NCBI RefSeq assembly: GCF_036370855.1
Contig: NC_088117.1
Location: 620,001 to 684,000, forward strand
Reading direction: 5' to 3'
Length of the DNA stretch: 64,000 nt
Source: Dromaius novaehollandiae
Lineage: Eukaryota; Chordata; Aves; Casuariiformes; Dromaiidae
Shown: positions 31,557 to 45,400 of the stretch, one piece after another
Numbering within the stretch: the first letter of the stretch is position 1
Layout: each line of letters begins with the position of its first letter
Made by a program: the position numbers and the translations under genes
The notes under the pieces: generated by a model
Databases searched by the model: none
What the model was told of the DNA's origin: nothing
What the model saw: the letters and a program-made list of their open reading frames with translations, nothing else

Positions 31557-34495
31557 AAACTACCCTGCTGCAGCAGAAGGGACACCAGTTTTCTTTTCTT
31601 CTTTTGGCAAAGTTAAATTCAAACCCAAATACTGCTACCTGTGTTACTTTTGTTTGCTTTGAGCCTCTGTTTCCTCCATCCCCAAGCTGTAAGGAGTAGA
31701 GCTGTGCACTGCTGGGGTTTAAAGAATGATGAGACTGCCCAAGCTTCTGAAGAAGCAGGGAGGTTTCCAGAGGCAGGGCTTTCCCTCCCCCAAGGGCTAA
31801 GGGGAGCTGGCAGGGATTTGAGAACCAGCAAGGCAGGGAATGAGTACAGAAAAGCTGGGGGGAGAAAACGCAGCATGAGAGAAGTGACTGCAGGAGGAGA
31901 GGGAAGTACTAAATCGTTGTTTTCACCCCCTTGCCAGAGAGCTCCACAGCAGAGAAGGCAGCTGCAGAAACCAGTCGCTCACACACTGCAGCGTCTCCAG
32001 CACACCCAGCTCAGCCTTTTAAGCAGAGCGGTGCCCTTGCCCTGCTGGGACTCCCCAGCCTGTCCTAGGGCTCCCAGGATGGGACTGCAGGGGAACTGCC
32101 CCTGCGCCACTGCCCCAAACCTGCCGGGCCACCCCGTAAGACTTTGGAGACCGCTCAGGACCCAAGCCACGCAAGCAGGACACCTCAACATGGTCCCAGG
32201 CTGCAGGAACAAGGCCGGCCAAACCAGCCTGAAACCACTGCTTGCTTCCAAAGGACCTGTTTGCGCTGGGCCGCTCCTACAGCAGCAACTAGCACCGCAG
32301 AACAGCAGAGGGGGGCAGTGGGTACTGCGAACCCGGTGACATTTCTAAGGGGCAGCTGGCACAAGTGAGCAAGTTTTGGCAGCTCTGTGCACATGCAGAG
32401 GATGGGTTCTTGACATGCTTTCCTCCTCCTGCTCGCCTCTTCCTCTTGGGATGCACTTACACCCCTTGGCCCTACACAGAGACCAAAGGAGGAAGAGCAG
32501 CAGCGTCACATGATGCAAGAGACTCGCTGGGCCCAGGGAGGCCCCTGGCTAAACCACCATGTTCACACAAGCCAAGCATCGCCAGAGCAAGCCCGACACA
32601 AAGCCTCTGCTATTGCAGCTCTCAGTCCGCTCGGCACCTGTGCAGCACGTGAGACCAGCCAAGGTGCGTTAATGACCTTTACAAAGCCTTTCAAAGCCAA
32701 GTTGCAGGAGTTGTTCTCACATTCTTCCTAGGAAGACAGCAATGTGAGGCTAACCCAGCAGGTGAGCCTCCCTCCAGCACCATACTTCCCACGGACAAGC
32801 AGTAGGGATACATAACACAGGACTGTTGAACTGAAATGGTTTTAGGCGGAGTTTGAGAGGCTGTCCTGAGAAAGCCCAGAGGCCAAGTTGGAGGGCAGGT
32901 GTGACGGGACTGGGGCATTCGTGACTCCGTCCCTTCTGCTCACCTACAGAAGGGGATGTCTTTGTTGCAGAAGGGTAGTGTCAAGATAACCATCAACGGC
33001 CTAATTCTCTGGTATGCAGATAGTCAACGTTCTGGAAGTAGGCAGATGTCTGGGGAGAGGAAGTCCTCTCTCCGGACAGCTGCCAAGGTGACTGTGCCAC
33101 TCTAGGCGAGCACTGAGACTGCTACTGAAGCAATTCTGCGCTTTCCTGCAAGGCAGCACATGTCTTTGCCCACACACTCCCCTTTCTCGGGGGCACACAC
33201 CCAGAGAAGCCCACGCTGGCCTCCTTTGGTCAGCAAGAGCTACAGGGGCCTGGCCAGCATCCTAACCCCCCGTGCTGTTGAACGTGCAGCCAAAACAGAA
33301 CGCAGTGAGCAACGCAGCTTTTATCTGCAAACAACTGCTCCGCGGCAAAGCAGAAGAAATGCCTCCCGGCAAGGGGGAAATAGGAACACAGACCAAACTG
33401 CCTTCTGAGGAAAAACAAGTCCCTAACAATGGGAGATGGTTCCAGCTTGAAAACTCTGGGGTGGGGAAAATTAAACCGGTCACCTGCCCCCTCGTCTCAA
33501 AGGAGTCCGCAAGGGAGAACACCCAAGAACACTGGCTTGGAGTCAGAGGAGCGCTCACTGGGGACAGGGAAATGACAGGAAAGGAAATGGCATTTCCCAG
33601 GAAGAGGAAGGAAACGGAATCATGCCACGAAGTCCCTCAGACCAGCCCACTGCACAGGAGCCTCCTTCCCAGCCACCTCCAGAGGCAGAGGCGTTCTTTG
33701 CCTCCTCAAGTCTAACAGAGCCCACAGCAAAGTACCTCAGAGCTGAAGAGCAGCCTTGGCCTCTGCAAAGAAGGAGGCAACAAGCTCCGAGAAGAAACAA
33801 ACACTGTGCCAGCGCCTGCACATCCAGACTTTCTTCCAAAGCCACCTCCCTGCCATTGGAAGCTTCAGTCCTGCAGGAAGAGAAGTATTTGCACCTCGGG
33901 CATATTAAACTCGTCTCCAGGAGGACAATTCACGTCAGAGCCTGGGAACCGACAGAATCCCCCTGCGTGCTAGTTATGGCCAGGCTTGCACAACTGAGCC
34001 CTTCACGCTCCCGTGATGTCATTGTAGAAGTCAGGGGACGCACAAGCCAAAACATGAGGAAAGACAGAAATACCATTTGCATAAAGCTGCCTCCCTGCCT
34101 GTGCACGTTCTTCTGGGCCACCGACTCTTTCCTCGCAGACCTTTCCTGCCTCCCCTGCACCCAAGCTTTTGCGACTCGGGAATCACTCAACATCAGCTTG
34201 ACAGGGTCAGTGCTTCTGCTAGAAAACCCGGAGGGGCAGCTGGGCAGACTCAGCTCTGCTGCTCCACCACAGCCCACAAATCCCAAACCTACCAGAGGAC
34301 AGGAAAAATGGAGGAAGCTCCCTGCCCTTCCTTTCTCCTTCCTGCCCTTCCCAAGGGTGATGTTGCCCTCATCACCAGGGCCACCAGCACTCACCCCTCT
34401 CTCAGAGAGACACGTCCAGGCCAATACCTTCTTGCCAGGACTACAAGCCATCACTTAACTAAACCACAGGTGTCCCAGTTCTTCAAAGCACACAG
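31557..34495. other. Gene-free interval, unit 2
   Basis: Copy of 13,121-16,059; nothing recognisable apart from the ERV-A flank at its right end. Confidence 0.5.
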
Positions 34496-37400
34496 TGCTA
34501 TGGAAAATTATGCTCGCCAGCCACCATAACAGGGTCCGACCCTAGGTTCCCGCTGAGAAGTTCAGAGCCAAATCAAAGCATATTTAATACAATTTAATGA
34601 TGCATGTGCAGCAATTGCAGCTGGAGCTAGGTGCCTCCCAAGAGGCACCCCAAACAAAGAAATCCCTGGGCAATTATACCCTCACAAGCTAAGCTCCCCA
34701 CACCCCATGCAAAGCTTCAGACCAATCACCATATCTGGCTCTGGGGGCTTCGTGTTCTTCGGTGGCTCCCACTGCTGTCTCTAGGCAGCCTGGTTTGCCT
34801 TATCTTTATTGTGGTGGCTTCTGCTGATGGACTTCGCTTCCTCGTAAGCTTCCTTATCTTTCCACCTTGCACCGGCCCTGGCGCCCTTCCTTACTGGACT
34901 AGCTGACAGTTCCTCATGTTATCTGAGTGCAGCCTAAGGCTTCAGCGCATTTAGCTACTCATGCTAAGCAAGGTTTATATAAGTTGCGCTAAGCTGTTAC
35001 CTCTAGACAGTTCCAGCTCAATATTCTTTAACAGTCCTCCCTTTGTTTCTGGTAAGCATCCCTGCTAATCCTTTAGACAAGAGTTCTCAAAGGCTGTCAA
35101 GGCATACCATCACTTTCCATAATCTTATGTATAATATGATCATAAGTAATAGGCATAACATGGTTAAACTTAACACAACTACTCCTGGGTACAACACGTG
35201 AGTATGAATCCCTGTTGCAGTTGGTGATCATCCCAGAGGAGTTTCCCAACCATGATGTGCTCCGTCCTGCTTCACCCTTTCCAAGACGTCCTGTATCTCC
35301 TCTGTATCATGATGAGTGGCGATTAGAGCTTTTTGTCCATTGTTTTGGATGCGCTCTAGCAGCTGACGCAGCTCATCACGTTGCGGTAGTTTCTCCACCA
35401 ATGTAAGATTCATTCCGATGGGGGTAAGCAGTCAAGCTTGACTCAGTGTGTAATTAGATTGTAACAATGGATAAGACGTACCAGGAGCTGAAGAACTAAG
35501 TTACCAACGCAACTATTTGAGTGATTACGTGTCTTTACAGCAATGTCCACTATGAATATAAGACTACAAAGGGTTCTCATACATACACAGCCTTTCCCAA
35601 TATATACAAGTACAGTCTAACTTTAACAGCAAAATTGGAACATAGTATGACAGTATATGGCCTGTCCCATTTGGGTTTTAACTTGGATTTTCATAAAAAT
35701 ACTTTAACTAAAACTTCATCCCCAGGCTGTGTAACAGGCACTTGTATTTCAGGTGGTGGGGACTGATACCACTGAGCATATTTTTTAAGATTTTCAAACC
35801 TTTTTTGCATACTTAGATCACACTGGCTTAGTCGTTCATTTCCGTCTAACAGGCTGCTCTTAGCTGGAATAGAAGTCCCTCGTATAGCTAAAGGTCTCCC
35901 ACAGAGAATTTCAGCTGGTGGTAGTCCTACGGGTTGTTCTGGAGCATTTCGTACGTCCCACAGAGCAAAGTTTAGGGCTTCTGGCCATTTTAGGCCACTG
36001 TGTGTGCATACCTTTGCGATTCTTTCGTCTAATGTCCTGTTCTTTTTGCAGCCACGTATATTCCTGCACTGGCCCAGACTTTCTGTACTTGCCTAGCTAC
36101 CGCCTCTGCTCCCCCATGAGCTTTCTCGTGAAACCACCTAGCTGTAGGAACTGCATTTTGGGGAGAGGCAGAATTGGTTTTCCCCCTAATTGTCCATATT
36201 TGTTAAAGAATAGCGAACTGAAACTGTCTAGAGGTAGCCGCTTAGCACAACTTATATAAAACTTGCTTAGCATGAGTAGCTAAATTTGCTGAAGCCTTAG
36301 GCCGCACTCAGATAAAATAATGAACTTTTACTTAGTCCAGTAAGAAAAGGGCCTCAGAGCTGGTTCAAGCTAGGAAGATAAGGAAGTTACAAGCAGTCTG
36401 CATTCCTGCGTCTCACACTCCGAAAGGGAGGGTGTCTGCAGGAATGCGTCTCACACTCCGAAAGGGAGGGCGTCAAGGCTTTGAAGTAAGACCAGTGCAG
36501 GGCATTAGGACCTTGAGGGACAAAGCCTTAGCTCACTGCTGGGGCAGTGTTAATTGTTATGATTTAGAATCACCTCCTCCTCAGGACCTTGAGACACAAC
36601 AGTAAGACCCCACAAAAACAGAGGTACAACCGTCAGCAGAGACTGCAAAAAACAAAAATAAGGAGAAAAACAGCTTACCTCAGAATGATGATGAGACCCA
36701 ATGAGGAGCAGGAGACCCCAGACCAAAAAATTACTATTGGTCTAACTACCATGTGAGGGGTGGGAAATGTAAGTTGAAAAAACTATAATTGCCCAGGATT
36801 TGTTTATGTTAGGGTCCCTCTTCGGAGGCACCCAGCTCGAGCTGTAATTACTGCACGCGCGTCATTAATATTTAATTTGTTTTGATTTGGCTCCAAAATT
36901 TTTCTGCGGGAACCTAGGGTCGAGCCCTGTTATGGTGGCCGACAAGCCTAATTTCCATAACAATATTCCATCATCATCTTGTTCTACTTCCCTTTGTTCC
37001 CATTGTTTCTTCTCTTCCACGGAGCAGGCCTTCTCATACATGGTTCTGGGGTCTATGACATTTGGCCATTCACTTTGGTTCATCCTTGGAAGTGCCACCA
37101 CACGGCCTCTCAGAGGTTCATGGGCTGCAGCCTTTGCAGCGGCGTCAGCTAAAGCATTTCCTTTACTGATTTCTGTAGTGTCTTTAGGATGGGCTGGGCA
37201 GTGTATTACAGCAATTTCTTTGGGCCTTTGGACTGCTTCCAGCCAATTACGTATTTCTTCTGCACTGGCTATTTTCTTTCCTGATCATGTAAAAAAAAAA
37301 AAAAAAAATCCTCGTTTTTTCCATAACATCCCAGTTGCCTCACATATCCCAAAGGCATATCGAGAGGCACTGTAGATGTCAACTTGCTTCCTTTTCCTAG

Positions 37401-40247
37401 GTGCCCTGCACGTGTCAAGGCTACTAGTTCTGCGCCTTGCACACTCATTCATGTGGGAAGCAGTTCGGCCTCCATTACTCGTTTTTGGCTGACTACAGCA
37501 CACCCAGTTTGACGTTGTCCATGTGGGTAGCAGGATGAGCTGTTTACAAATAGAACCAGATCCGGTTTTTGCAAAGGAACATCAGTTAAATGGGTTCTCG
37601 GCTTACTGGAAGTGTGCATTACCTGCTCACATTGGTGATGTTTTTCTCCATCATCAGGCAGAGGTATTAGAGTTGCTGGATTCAGGGTATTGCATCTTTT
37701 TAGGACTACATTATCTGCCATGAGGAGGATCAGTTCGTATCTGTGTGCCCGTTGTGGCCATAATGCCTGGGTCGCATATCGTTTAATAGTATCTCCACTT
37801 TGTGCGGCACATAAACTGTGACAGGGTGCCCCAGAATGAGAGGGCGGCTTCTCTCTCCCTATTGCCGCTGTTGCTGCCACCGATTTGGTGCAGGATGGCG
37901 CCCCTGCTGCAACCAAATCTAGCTGAGCAGAATATGCTACCGGTCTCTGGTGGGGTCCTACTTTTTGCCTCATTACTCTGCTGGCAATCCCCTTACGTTC
38001 ATGTACCTATAAATTGAAGGGCTTTGTATATTCTGGGAGCCCGAGAGCAGGCGCGGATGCCAAAGCTCCTTTCATAGTTCTAAAAGCTTGCTCTCTTTCG
38101 AGGCCCCACGCAATGGGTTCTGCTGCTTCATTTCTAGTGGCCTCTGTCAGGGGTTTTGCTAATTCTCCCAACCCAGGAACCCATGGTCTGCAACAATCCC
38201 CCAGATCCAAGGAATCCTCCTAACTGTTTCTGTGTTACTGCACGGGGGAGTTTTATGATAGCATTTACTCTCTCTGGGTCTCTGGGAGTCGTTGCCCTTC
38301 TCTTAGAATGAACCCCAAGTACTCTACCTCTTTTTGACACAGCTGGAGTTTAGACGGAGATGCCCGGTGACCCTTTTTCTGTTAAAGTAGGACACAGATA
38401 TGCAGAGTCCATTATACAGGTATCCTCATCCTTACTCGCTATCAGTAAACCATCTACATATTGCCTGAGAGTTGACCCACCCGGTAATTCTACATCTTTT
38501 AAATCATTCCTTAACACTTGTGAGGAAAGGGTGGGAGAGCCAGTGAACCCTTGTGGGAGGTGTGTCCACGTCTGCTGTTGCCCTTTCCATGTAAAGGCGA
38601 ACAAGGGTTGACTACTTTCCTCAAGCGGGATCCTAAAGAAAGCAGCAGTTAGGTCAATTACAGGGAAACATTTTGCCCAACGTGGCATTTGTAAAAGCAC
38701 TGTGGAAGGATCAGGCACTACTGGGGGAGGGGTCACCACACGTTGATCGATTGCTCGCAAATCTTGGACAAACTGGTATTCTGGATCGCCATCAGAATCC
38801 CGCCCGTGCTTTTTAACTGGCACAATCGGAGTGTTGTATGGGGATTCACAGACCCTAAGGAGACCCAGTTTTACATCGTGATCCGTTTGCTTTCAGATAC
38901 TCTTCTTGGCTTCTTTGGGGGTAGGGTATCGTTTAACCGTGGCAGGCAATCCCCCCTTTGCTTTTATCGAGACTCAGCTAGCTGATTTCAACAGTCCACC
39001 ATCCATTCCTCAAGAGCTCCATAACTTCCCAGGAACTGATTCTAAACCTATGGGAATTTGCAGATTAGTTGTCTCTGGCTCTGGTGTCTCAGCCACAACA
39101 CATGAGCCCATTAGTACTAATTTTATCCCTCCCGGCTGTATATTTTATCCCTCCTGGCTGTAAGCAGATCTGAGTATCCAAGGCTTGCGGGAGATCTCTC
39201 CCTAAAAGGCAAGAGGGTGAATCTGTGGAAATCATGAAATGTCCCCACACTCCTTTACCTCCAACAGTGAGCAATAAGGGCTTAGTTAACGCTCATTTGC
39301 CTTTTCCCATCTCTCCTTGTACTATTATTTCATCTGACGATTTGCATCCTTTAGGCTCAAAACTCAAAAGGGAAAGAGTAGCTCCGGTATCCACTAGATA
39401 GGGCACTTCTAGACCTTCTAGACTTGCCACTATCTGCCCCCTGACATCCAAATCTATATCCCAGGAATTTACCCCAATTTCCACAGGATTCACTGTTCAC
39501 TCCTGATGATCAAAGGCTCCCTGCGGCGGCCATCCTTCTGCCGGGTTACCCTCCTTAGTCACCAACGGCCAATCCTCCTGACATACTTGGATCAACCCTT
39601 TTTTCCTTTGATTCTTACTACCATCAGTCTTACTCCAGTTTTGCAAAATTTCAGCCAAGGGCCACCCCTTCTCTAGGCCAGAATTATTTCCCACATTGAG
39701 TTCCTGAAAAGTGCATCCTATGGTGATCAGATATGCCTTTTTTTTCTTTTTCTTTCCTCTCCCCCCCACAATACCTGCCTGCAGCTGCTGTGATCACACT
39801 TTCTCTCTCTCTCTCGGAACCGCACTCACACCACCCGAGGCTTTGACTGCTAGGACTGCAGTCCCGTCGCAGTGGGCAGCTTTAGCAGCCGACGGGTGCC
39901 CCCTTCGCTTCCCAGGTTATACGCACTCACACACTCACAGGACTGTTCACACTCACACCAGTCACAGCGACTCCAGATTTCTGTCTCTACAGTCTGGCGG
40001 TGCGCCTTACGCTGACCCGGCTGCGCACTCCCCGTTCCGGCCGGATCGAGACGGGACTCGAATCCACTCAAGGAAGCGGCAGTTAGGTCAATTACAGGGA
40101 AACATTTGGCCAATGTGGTTCATCACGTTATCTGCGTTATCGGCCTAAGATTTCAGCAAATTCAGCTACTCATGCTAAGCAAGGTTTATGTAAGTTGTGT
40201 TAAGTGGTTTACTCTAGACACCTTTGGTTCAATATTCTTTAACTACA
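34496..40247 (-). mobile_element. ERV-A, copy across the unit 2/3 junction
   Basis: Same structure as 16,060-21,810: 3' LTR 34,496-35,033, env remnant, integrase C-terminus, nested solo LTR 36,201-36,962, RNase H, RT with YVDG (38,350-38,823), protease, matrix (39,497-39,769), chimeric leader and U3 fragment ending at 40,247. The A-run in RNase H is 18 long here. Confidence 0.85.
36201..36962 (+). mobile_element. Nested solo LTR, second complete copy
   Basis: Counterpart of 17,765-18,526 with the same ATATT duplications (36,196-36,200 and 36,963-36,967). It was therefore inserted once, before the array was amplified. Confidence 0.95.
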
Positions 40248-40684
40248 GCACAAAGAGGAGTGTTTCGCCTGCACCAGCGTTTGCCAAAGAGCAGAAATTC
40301 CTTAACATTGGTGACCAGGAAGCGTTTGCATTCCTTCTTCAGGTTACTGATAGGAAAAGAGCAAGCTTGACTTTACTGCCTGCCATTACTCCTTTAAAGC
40401 ATTACAATCCCGGGTGTTCATACGGTTTGGGAATGGGCATCAACATAAAGAGGGGAGGCTGGCAAGACACACAAGCCATGCTCACAAAGTCCAGCCTCCG
40501 GGGCCAGGATACATGTGAGGGCGTCAGCACCTCCTCCTTGCTGAGAGAGAGAGCACCCAAAGCCACCAGGAGTGTTGTCCAAAACGCGGATTCGTTGCCC
40601 GGTGTGCAATAAGCCAATAATTACACACTCAGCAGAGACATTGGCTTATTTAGCTCAGAGCTGCACAAGCCTGGGTGCTCGGTG

Positions 40685-41774
40685 GTTTCCCACAAATCAA
40701 GCACCCGCCTCCAGCTTTTCAAGTAGCATCAAGACAAACACATTGCCAGGTTTGCAACTTTCCCTTTTGCACTGGTTGGTCAGGGATTTCTTCATTGCCC
40801 GGGTCCCGCCCCTGTCTCTCAAGGTCCTGAGGAGGAGATGGTCATTCCAGCAACTGACACTGCCCCAGCAGGGACAGCAGGTGTTATCTCCCAAGGTCCT
40901 GACGAGGAGGAGATAGTCCAGACCTCCTAATGAACACTGCTCCCGCAGTGAGAGGAGGCTTTGTCTCCCAGGCTCCTGGCGCCCAAGCAGGCCTTATTTC
41001 AAAGCCTTGACATCCTCCCTTTCGGAGTGTGAAGCGCAGGAATGCAACCTGCTTGTAACTCCCTCATTTTTCCAGCCTCCACCAGCTCCGGGGCCCTTTC
41101 TCACTGGACTAGGAGTGCGGCCTAAGGCTCCAGCAAATTCAGCTAGTCATGCTAAGCAAGTTTTATACAAGTTGTGCGAAGCGGCTACCTCTAGACAGCT
41201 TGAGTTCAATAACTGACAGTCCAGGTCCCAAGGTCTTCAGTTAGGGATACGTGCACCGCCAGTTCTTTTGCCAAATTGGCAATACGTACCTAGAAATAAA
41301 ACATTTTGATTTAATGTTTCTTTTAGGGCTTTAGCAGTTCTAGGATGCCCTTGATTAAAGAATGCTTCTTTTCAGAAAATAGAAGTTATCCTAAACTACC
41401 TAGTTTGAACATTCTTTCTGAGCTTCCCAGGGTTGTCTTGTAACAGTTTCCCACAAATCAAGCACACTCCCCCGCCTTTTCAAGTAGCATTTTTACAAAC
41501 ACATTGCAAGGTTTGCAACTTTCCCTTTTACACTGATTGGAGAGTAATGTACAGACAATTATACTACTGCTTACACACCAATTTACTACTACACATGCTC
41601 GGGGAGGGGTCTTCACCCGGGCGTGGGGCTTTTTGACCTGTGGGAGTGATTTTTTGTGTTTTATGGAGGACAGTTCAGTTAGGGATAGATGCACCTCCAA
41701 TTCTTTTGCCAAACTGGCAACACGTACGGAGAAATACAGCATTTTGATGTAGTGTTTCTTTAGGGCTTTAGCAG
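40685..41774. repeat. LTR fragment and A/B block repeats, unit 3
   Basis: Counterpart of 3798-4886, with a few substitutions (for example in the second B partner region near 41,250). Confidence 0.7.
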
Positions 41775-42466
41775 GCAGAGTCCCAGCGGGGCGGGGGAGG
41801 AGAGCTGGGGCACAGGCTTGGCCCTGGAGCCCCCCCGCCTGTCAGCAGCTGCCCCCGGGCCAGCTCCAGAAGCACAGAGCTGGCGCCGGCGCTGGGGCAG
41901 AGCGGCGGCAGCGGGGCGCGAAGGAGAGCAGCGAGCGAGGCCGGAGCAGGCGCTGGCGCGGAGCTGCCGAGCAGCGAGGCGAGCGCAGGGGCGCGAGCGT
42001 GTGGGCAGAGAGCCGGGCTGCCCCCGAGGGGCTCCTCGAGGGCGGCAGCAGCACCCCCGGCCGCCAGCATGCCCGGGCTGCCCGCACAGGGCGGCGCCGG
42101 CGCCGGCGCGCGGAGGGAGCGCGGGCCGCGGCGGGGGTGCGCGGCCCCCTGCGCCTCCCGCGCGGAGGGCGCCCCTGAGCTCACAGAGGGGCCCCGCGCT
42201 GCGCCGCGCCGCGCCCTGAGCTCACAGAGGGGCCCCGCGCTGCGCTGCGCTGCGTCGTGCTGCGCGGTGTTGCGCTGCGCTGCGCTGCGCTGCGCTGCGG
42301 TGCAGTGCGGGGCTCTGCGCTGCGTCGTGCTGCGGGGCGGTGCAGGGCGGGGTGCTGCAGGGCGGGGTTTTGCGCGGGGCTGTGCCGCGCCGCGCCCCGC
42401 AGACGCCGCTCCGCGCGCGCGTTGCTCGAGGGCGCCGGCGGGGGGCGGCTGCTGGCGCCGGGCAGC
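41775..42466 (+). promoter_or_regulatory. CpG-island promoter, edge gene copy
   Basis: Same island as in units 1 and 2, with the direct repeat and CTGCG run retained. This promoter drives the only copy with an intact 3' end. Confidence 0.7.
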
Positions 42467-45400
42467 ATGGTGCGAGCGCGGGGGGCGTCCGGCGCCGGGC
42501 GGCGCCTGCTGCTGCTGCTCGGGCTCCTGGCGGCGCTGCGTGCCCGGGACAGCCGGGCTGCTCCGCGGGCAGCGCCGGGCCCAGGTAGGGCGGGCGGGCG
42601 GGCGGCGCCGGAGGCGGAGGCGGAGGCGGAGGCGGCGCGGCAGGCTGGGGGCGGCGGGGCCGGCTGGCGAGCGGCCGGGGCGGCGGGAGGCGGCGTCGGG
42701 GGCCGGGAGCGGCTGGGCGAGGCTCGTGGGGCCGCGGGGAGGGGGGTGCGCTGGGGGGCGGCGGGGGCCGGGGGCGAGAGCTGTGCCTGGAGCGGCGCCT
42801 GGCGCTGGCTGACGGGAGCTGTTGTCCCCGCGGGCGGTTGCAGCGGTGCCCGGCGGCGATGGCGATCCAGCTGTGTGGCCGGACGCCGGCGCCGAGCCTC
42901 GCGGACAGGCTGGAGGTGAGTCCTCGGGGGACCTGAGCTTCCCTGGCAAGAGCAGAAGCGTGCCTTTCCTGGCGCCGCTTTGGCCTGGCGCTGGCCGGGG
43001 AGCTCTCGTGCCCCCGCAGCGCGAATGCTGCTTCGTGTCCTCCGGCGCTGAGGGTTGCCCCTTTGCAGAGCGCTGGCTTCCTTGGTGGAGGTTAGAGAGC
43101 TCCGCGGAAGAAGGGGCCGAGGGGCCGCGTGTTTGTTTGTCTTGGGGGTGCTTGGGGGCTGTCTGTGGCAATACATGATGAGAACTGCTCCCATCGGTGG
43201 TTGCTTACAGATGTGGCTGAAGCTGAGGATTATCCAGCTTCTCAGCTGCATCCCGTTGCCGAGCCTCCAGGTCTTCCCAGGGGTACGTAGTCAGTTTTTA
43301 CTTCCCTGAAAGAACAAGAACTTTCCTTGTGCTATTTTGCTCCCATGAAATTGTGCTTCATACTTCCTCTGGGGTCCAAGGGCTTTACAGCCGCAGGGGA
43401 GTCCCAGGGGTAAGTTGTGAGCATTTCTTTCCTTTGAGAGCTGCCAGGCAAAAGGTCCTCTCTGCCCATCCACAGCTTTGGGACTATTGACCTACATATA
43501 TGTCCCATGTGATGACGTGACCCCCCTTCCATTCATTACAACTGCTTTGTGAAGAAGTTGGTAGCAGCTTCTAAGGAAAACTTGCCACCTCTGTGTTGGG
43601 TTTCTGCTCTGCCTGTAGGCTTTGGTGATCCAGCATTTTGGCTGTTTCCTCTTCCTGACCCTCGGGACGATCCCCAGGGTAAGTACTGAATATGTATTTG
43701 CTTTGTAGAAGAAGCTTTTACGTTTCCAGCTTTTCCTGGTGGTGAGTGTAACTGAATAAGTCGTTGGCTGATGCTCAGAGGCACAGAAGAGCAGAGTGGG
43801 ACTCGGGAGGCTTTGAGAGATGTGTCCCGGGGTGCTTTGCCTTGCAGGGTCTTTGTGCTGCTTCCAAAGCCTGCTGCAAAGCCAGCGGGCTTGCTGGGGT
43901 TGAGTTTACAGCTTGTGTGAACTCCGGGGTGTGCTTTCCCGCAGCAGCTCTGTGCCTGCTTAGATTTATGGCCATACGATGCCACTGCAGACACCCGCTA
44001 AGCGTTTGCAAGGTGCACATGAGCAGAAGTATGGTGTAATTATATGTTCCCCGTCATTCACCACCCTTCAAATCCGAAGTTGTCTATGGAAATACATGAT
44101 GAGAACTGCTCCCATCTGTGTTTGGTTACAGATGTGGCTGTAGTTGAGGGTTCTCCAGTTTCTCAGCTGCATCCCGTTCTTGAGCCTGCAGGTCTTCCCA
44201 GGGGTATGTAATCAATTTTTATGTCCCTGGAAGAATAAGAACTTCCTATGTACTATTTTGTTCCTGTGAACTTGTACTTCCTACTTCCTCTGCAGGTGGT
44301 TCAAGCACTTCTGTGGAAGTATGTTGCAGCACATAATGAAAACTTGTCTTGTCTGTGTTTGCTTACAGGCCTTCCTGCAGGCAGGGGCCTTCCAGCTTCT
44401 CAGCTGGATCCTGTTTCTGAGCCTCAGGAGCATGCCAGGAGTAAGTGGTGGAGATGTATTCCCTTCCTGGGAGGAGCCTGTGGTTTCAGAGTTGTGTTCG
44501 TGGGCCGTGTAGCTTCAGTCCTTGGCCGAGGCTCATGCCTGCAAAAGAGCAGAGCGGGCTTTGGGAGGGCTTCAGAGATCTGCGGTGGGTGCTTTGCCTG
44601 GCTGCTCCAGCCTTGTGCTTTTCCAGTGCCTGCAGCAAAGCCAGCAGGCTTGTTGGGGTTGAGCTTAGAGCTCAGGTGAACTCCAGGGCATCCTTTCCCA
44701 GCGTGCTTGGATTTGTAGCCACGTGGTGCCTGTGCAGGCACCCGATAAGTGTTTGCCAAAGACTCAGGAGCGGAAGGGCAAGACGAGTGCCTTGCTGTAA
44801 TGAGACATTCCATGCTCATTCGCTACCATTCAAATCTGAAGCAGCATATGGAAATAGGTAACGAGAGCTCTGCTCGTCTCTTCGGTTGCAGATGTGGCCG
44901 CAGGAGATGGCTATGCAGCCTCTCGTCTGGATGGCCAGGCAGTGTCTGTGGGGAGTCGTACAGGTGAGTCGTGACTCTTTGCCTACTCTTTTGGGTTATT
45001 TGAAAGAAGCAGCATTTACTTGTGCAGATGTTGTTCATGTGCAATTTAACTTAATACTTTCTGTTTAGGTCCTCGGCAGAGGAAGTACAAGGCCCAGAGA
45101 GGAAAGTCCTCTGACAAATATGCTAAACTCCTTCAGGACATCTTGAAGAAGTTGCAGAGAGCAGCTGGTGGGTAGATTTCACTCTGTGTTAAGGAAGATC
45201 ATTGTAAACGTGAGGTTTTAGAAACAGCTATGGATAAGCTGTGGCTTATGCAGGAGAAAGGGATGGATCAGAGCCTTGCCGCAGTGACGCACCATGTCAC
45301 ACCTTGCAGGCATTGGCAAGCCGCAGAGCTTGTTGAGGGTCTCTTCTACAAGCGTGTTCTTCGCCGCGTTTGTTAATGTTAAGGTGCTAGAGTGTGGGAA

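Larger units (their letters stand above)
18448..36883. repeat. Tandem 18.4-kb unit 2
   Basis: Full second copy, 18,436 bp to the start of the third. Corresponding genic positions are shifted by 18,451 from unit 1. It has the same order of ERV-A, CpG island, gene, GC-rich stretch, gene-free DNA and ERV-A 3' end. Small differences include a shorter T-run after the second transmembrane exon (about 29,965) and a rearranged short patch near 30,345. The few differences imply recent amplification or ongoing homogenisation. Confidence 0.95.
36884..45060. repeat. Tandem unit 3, truncated at the array edge
   Basis: Near-identical to units 1 and 2 up to about 45,060, inside the intron before the ninth coding exon of the gene. 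After that point substitutions become frequent. From about 46,120 the sequence departs completely from units 1 and 2. The A-homopolymer in the ERV-A RNase H region is 18 here against 14 in units 1 and 2. The point of identity loss is the natural candidate for the edge of the amplified block. Confidence 0.9.
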
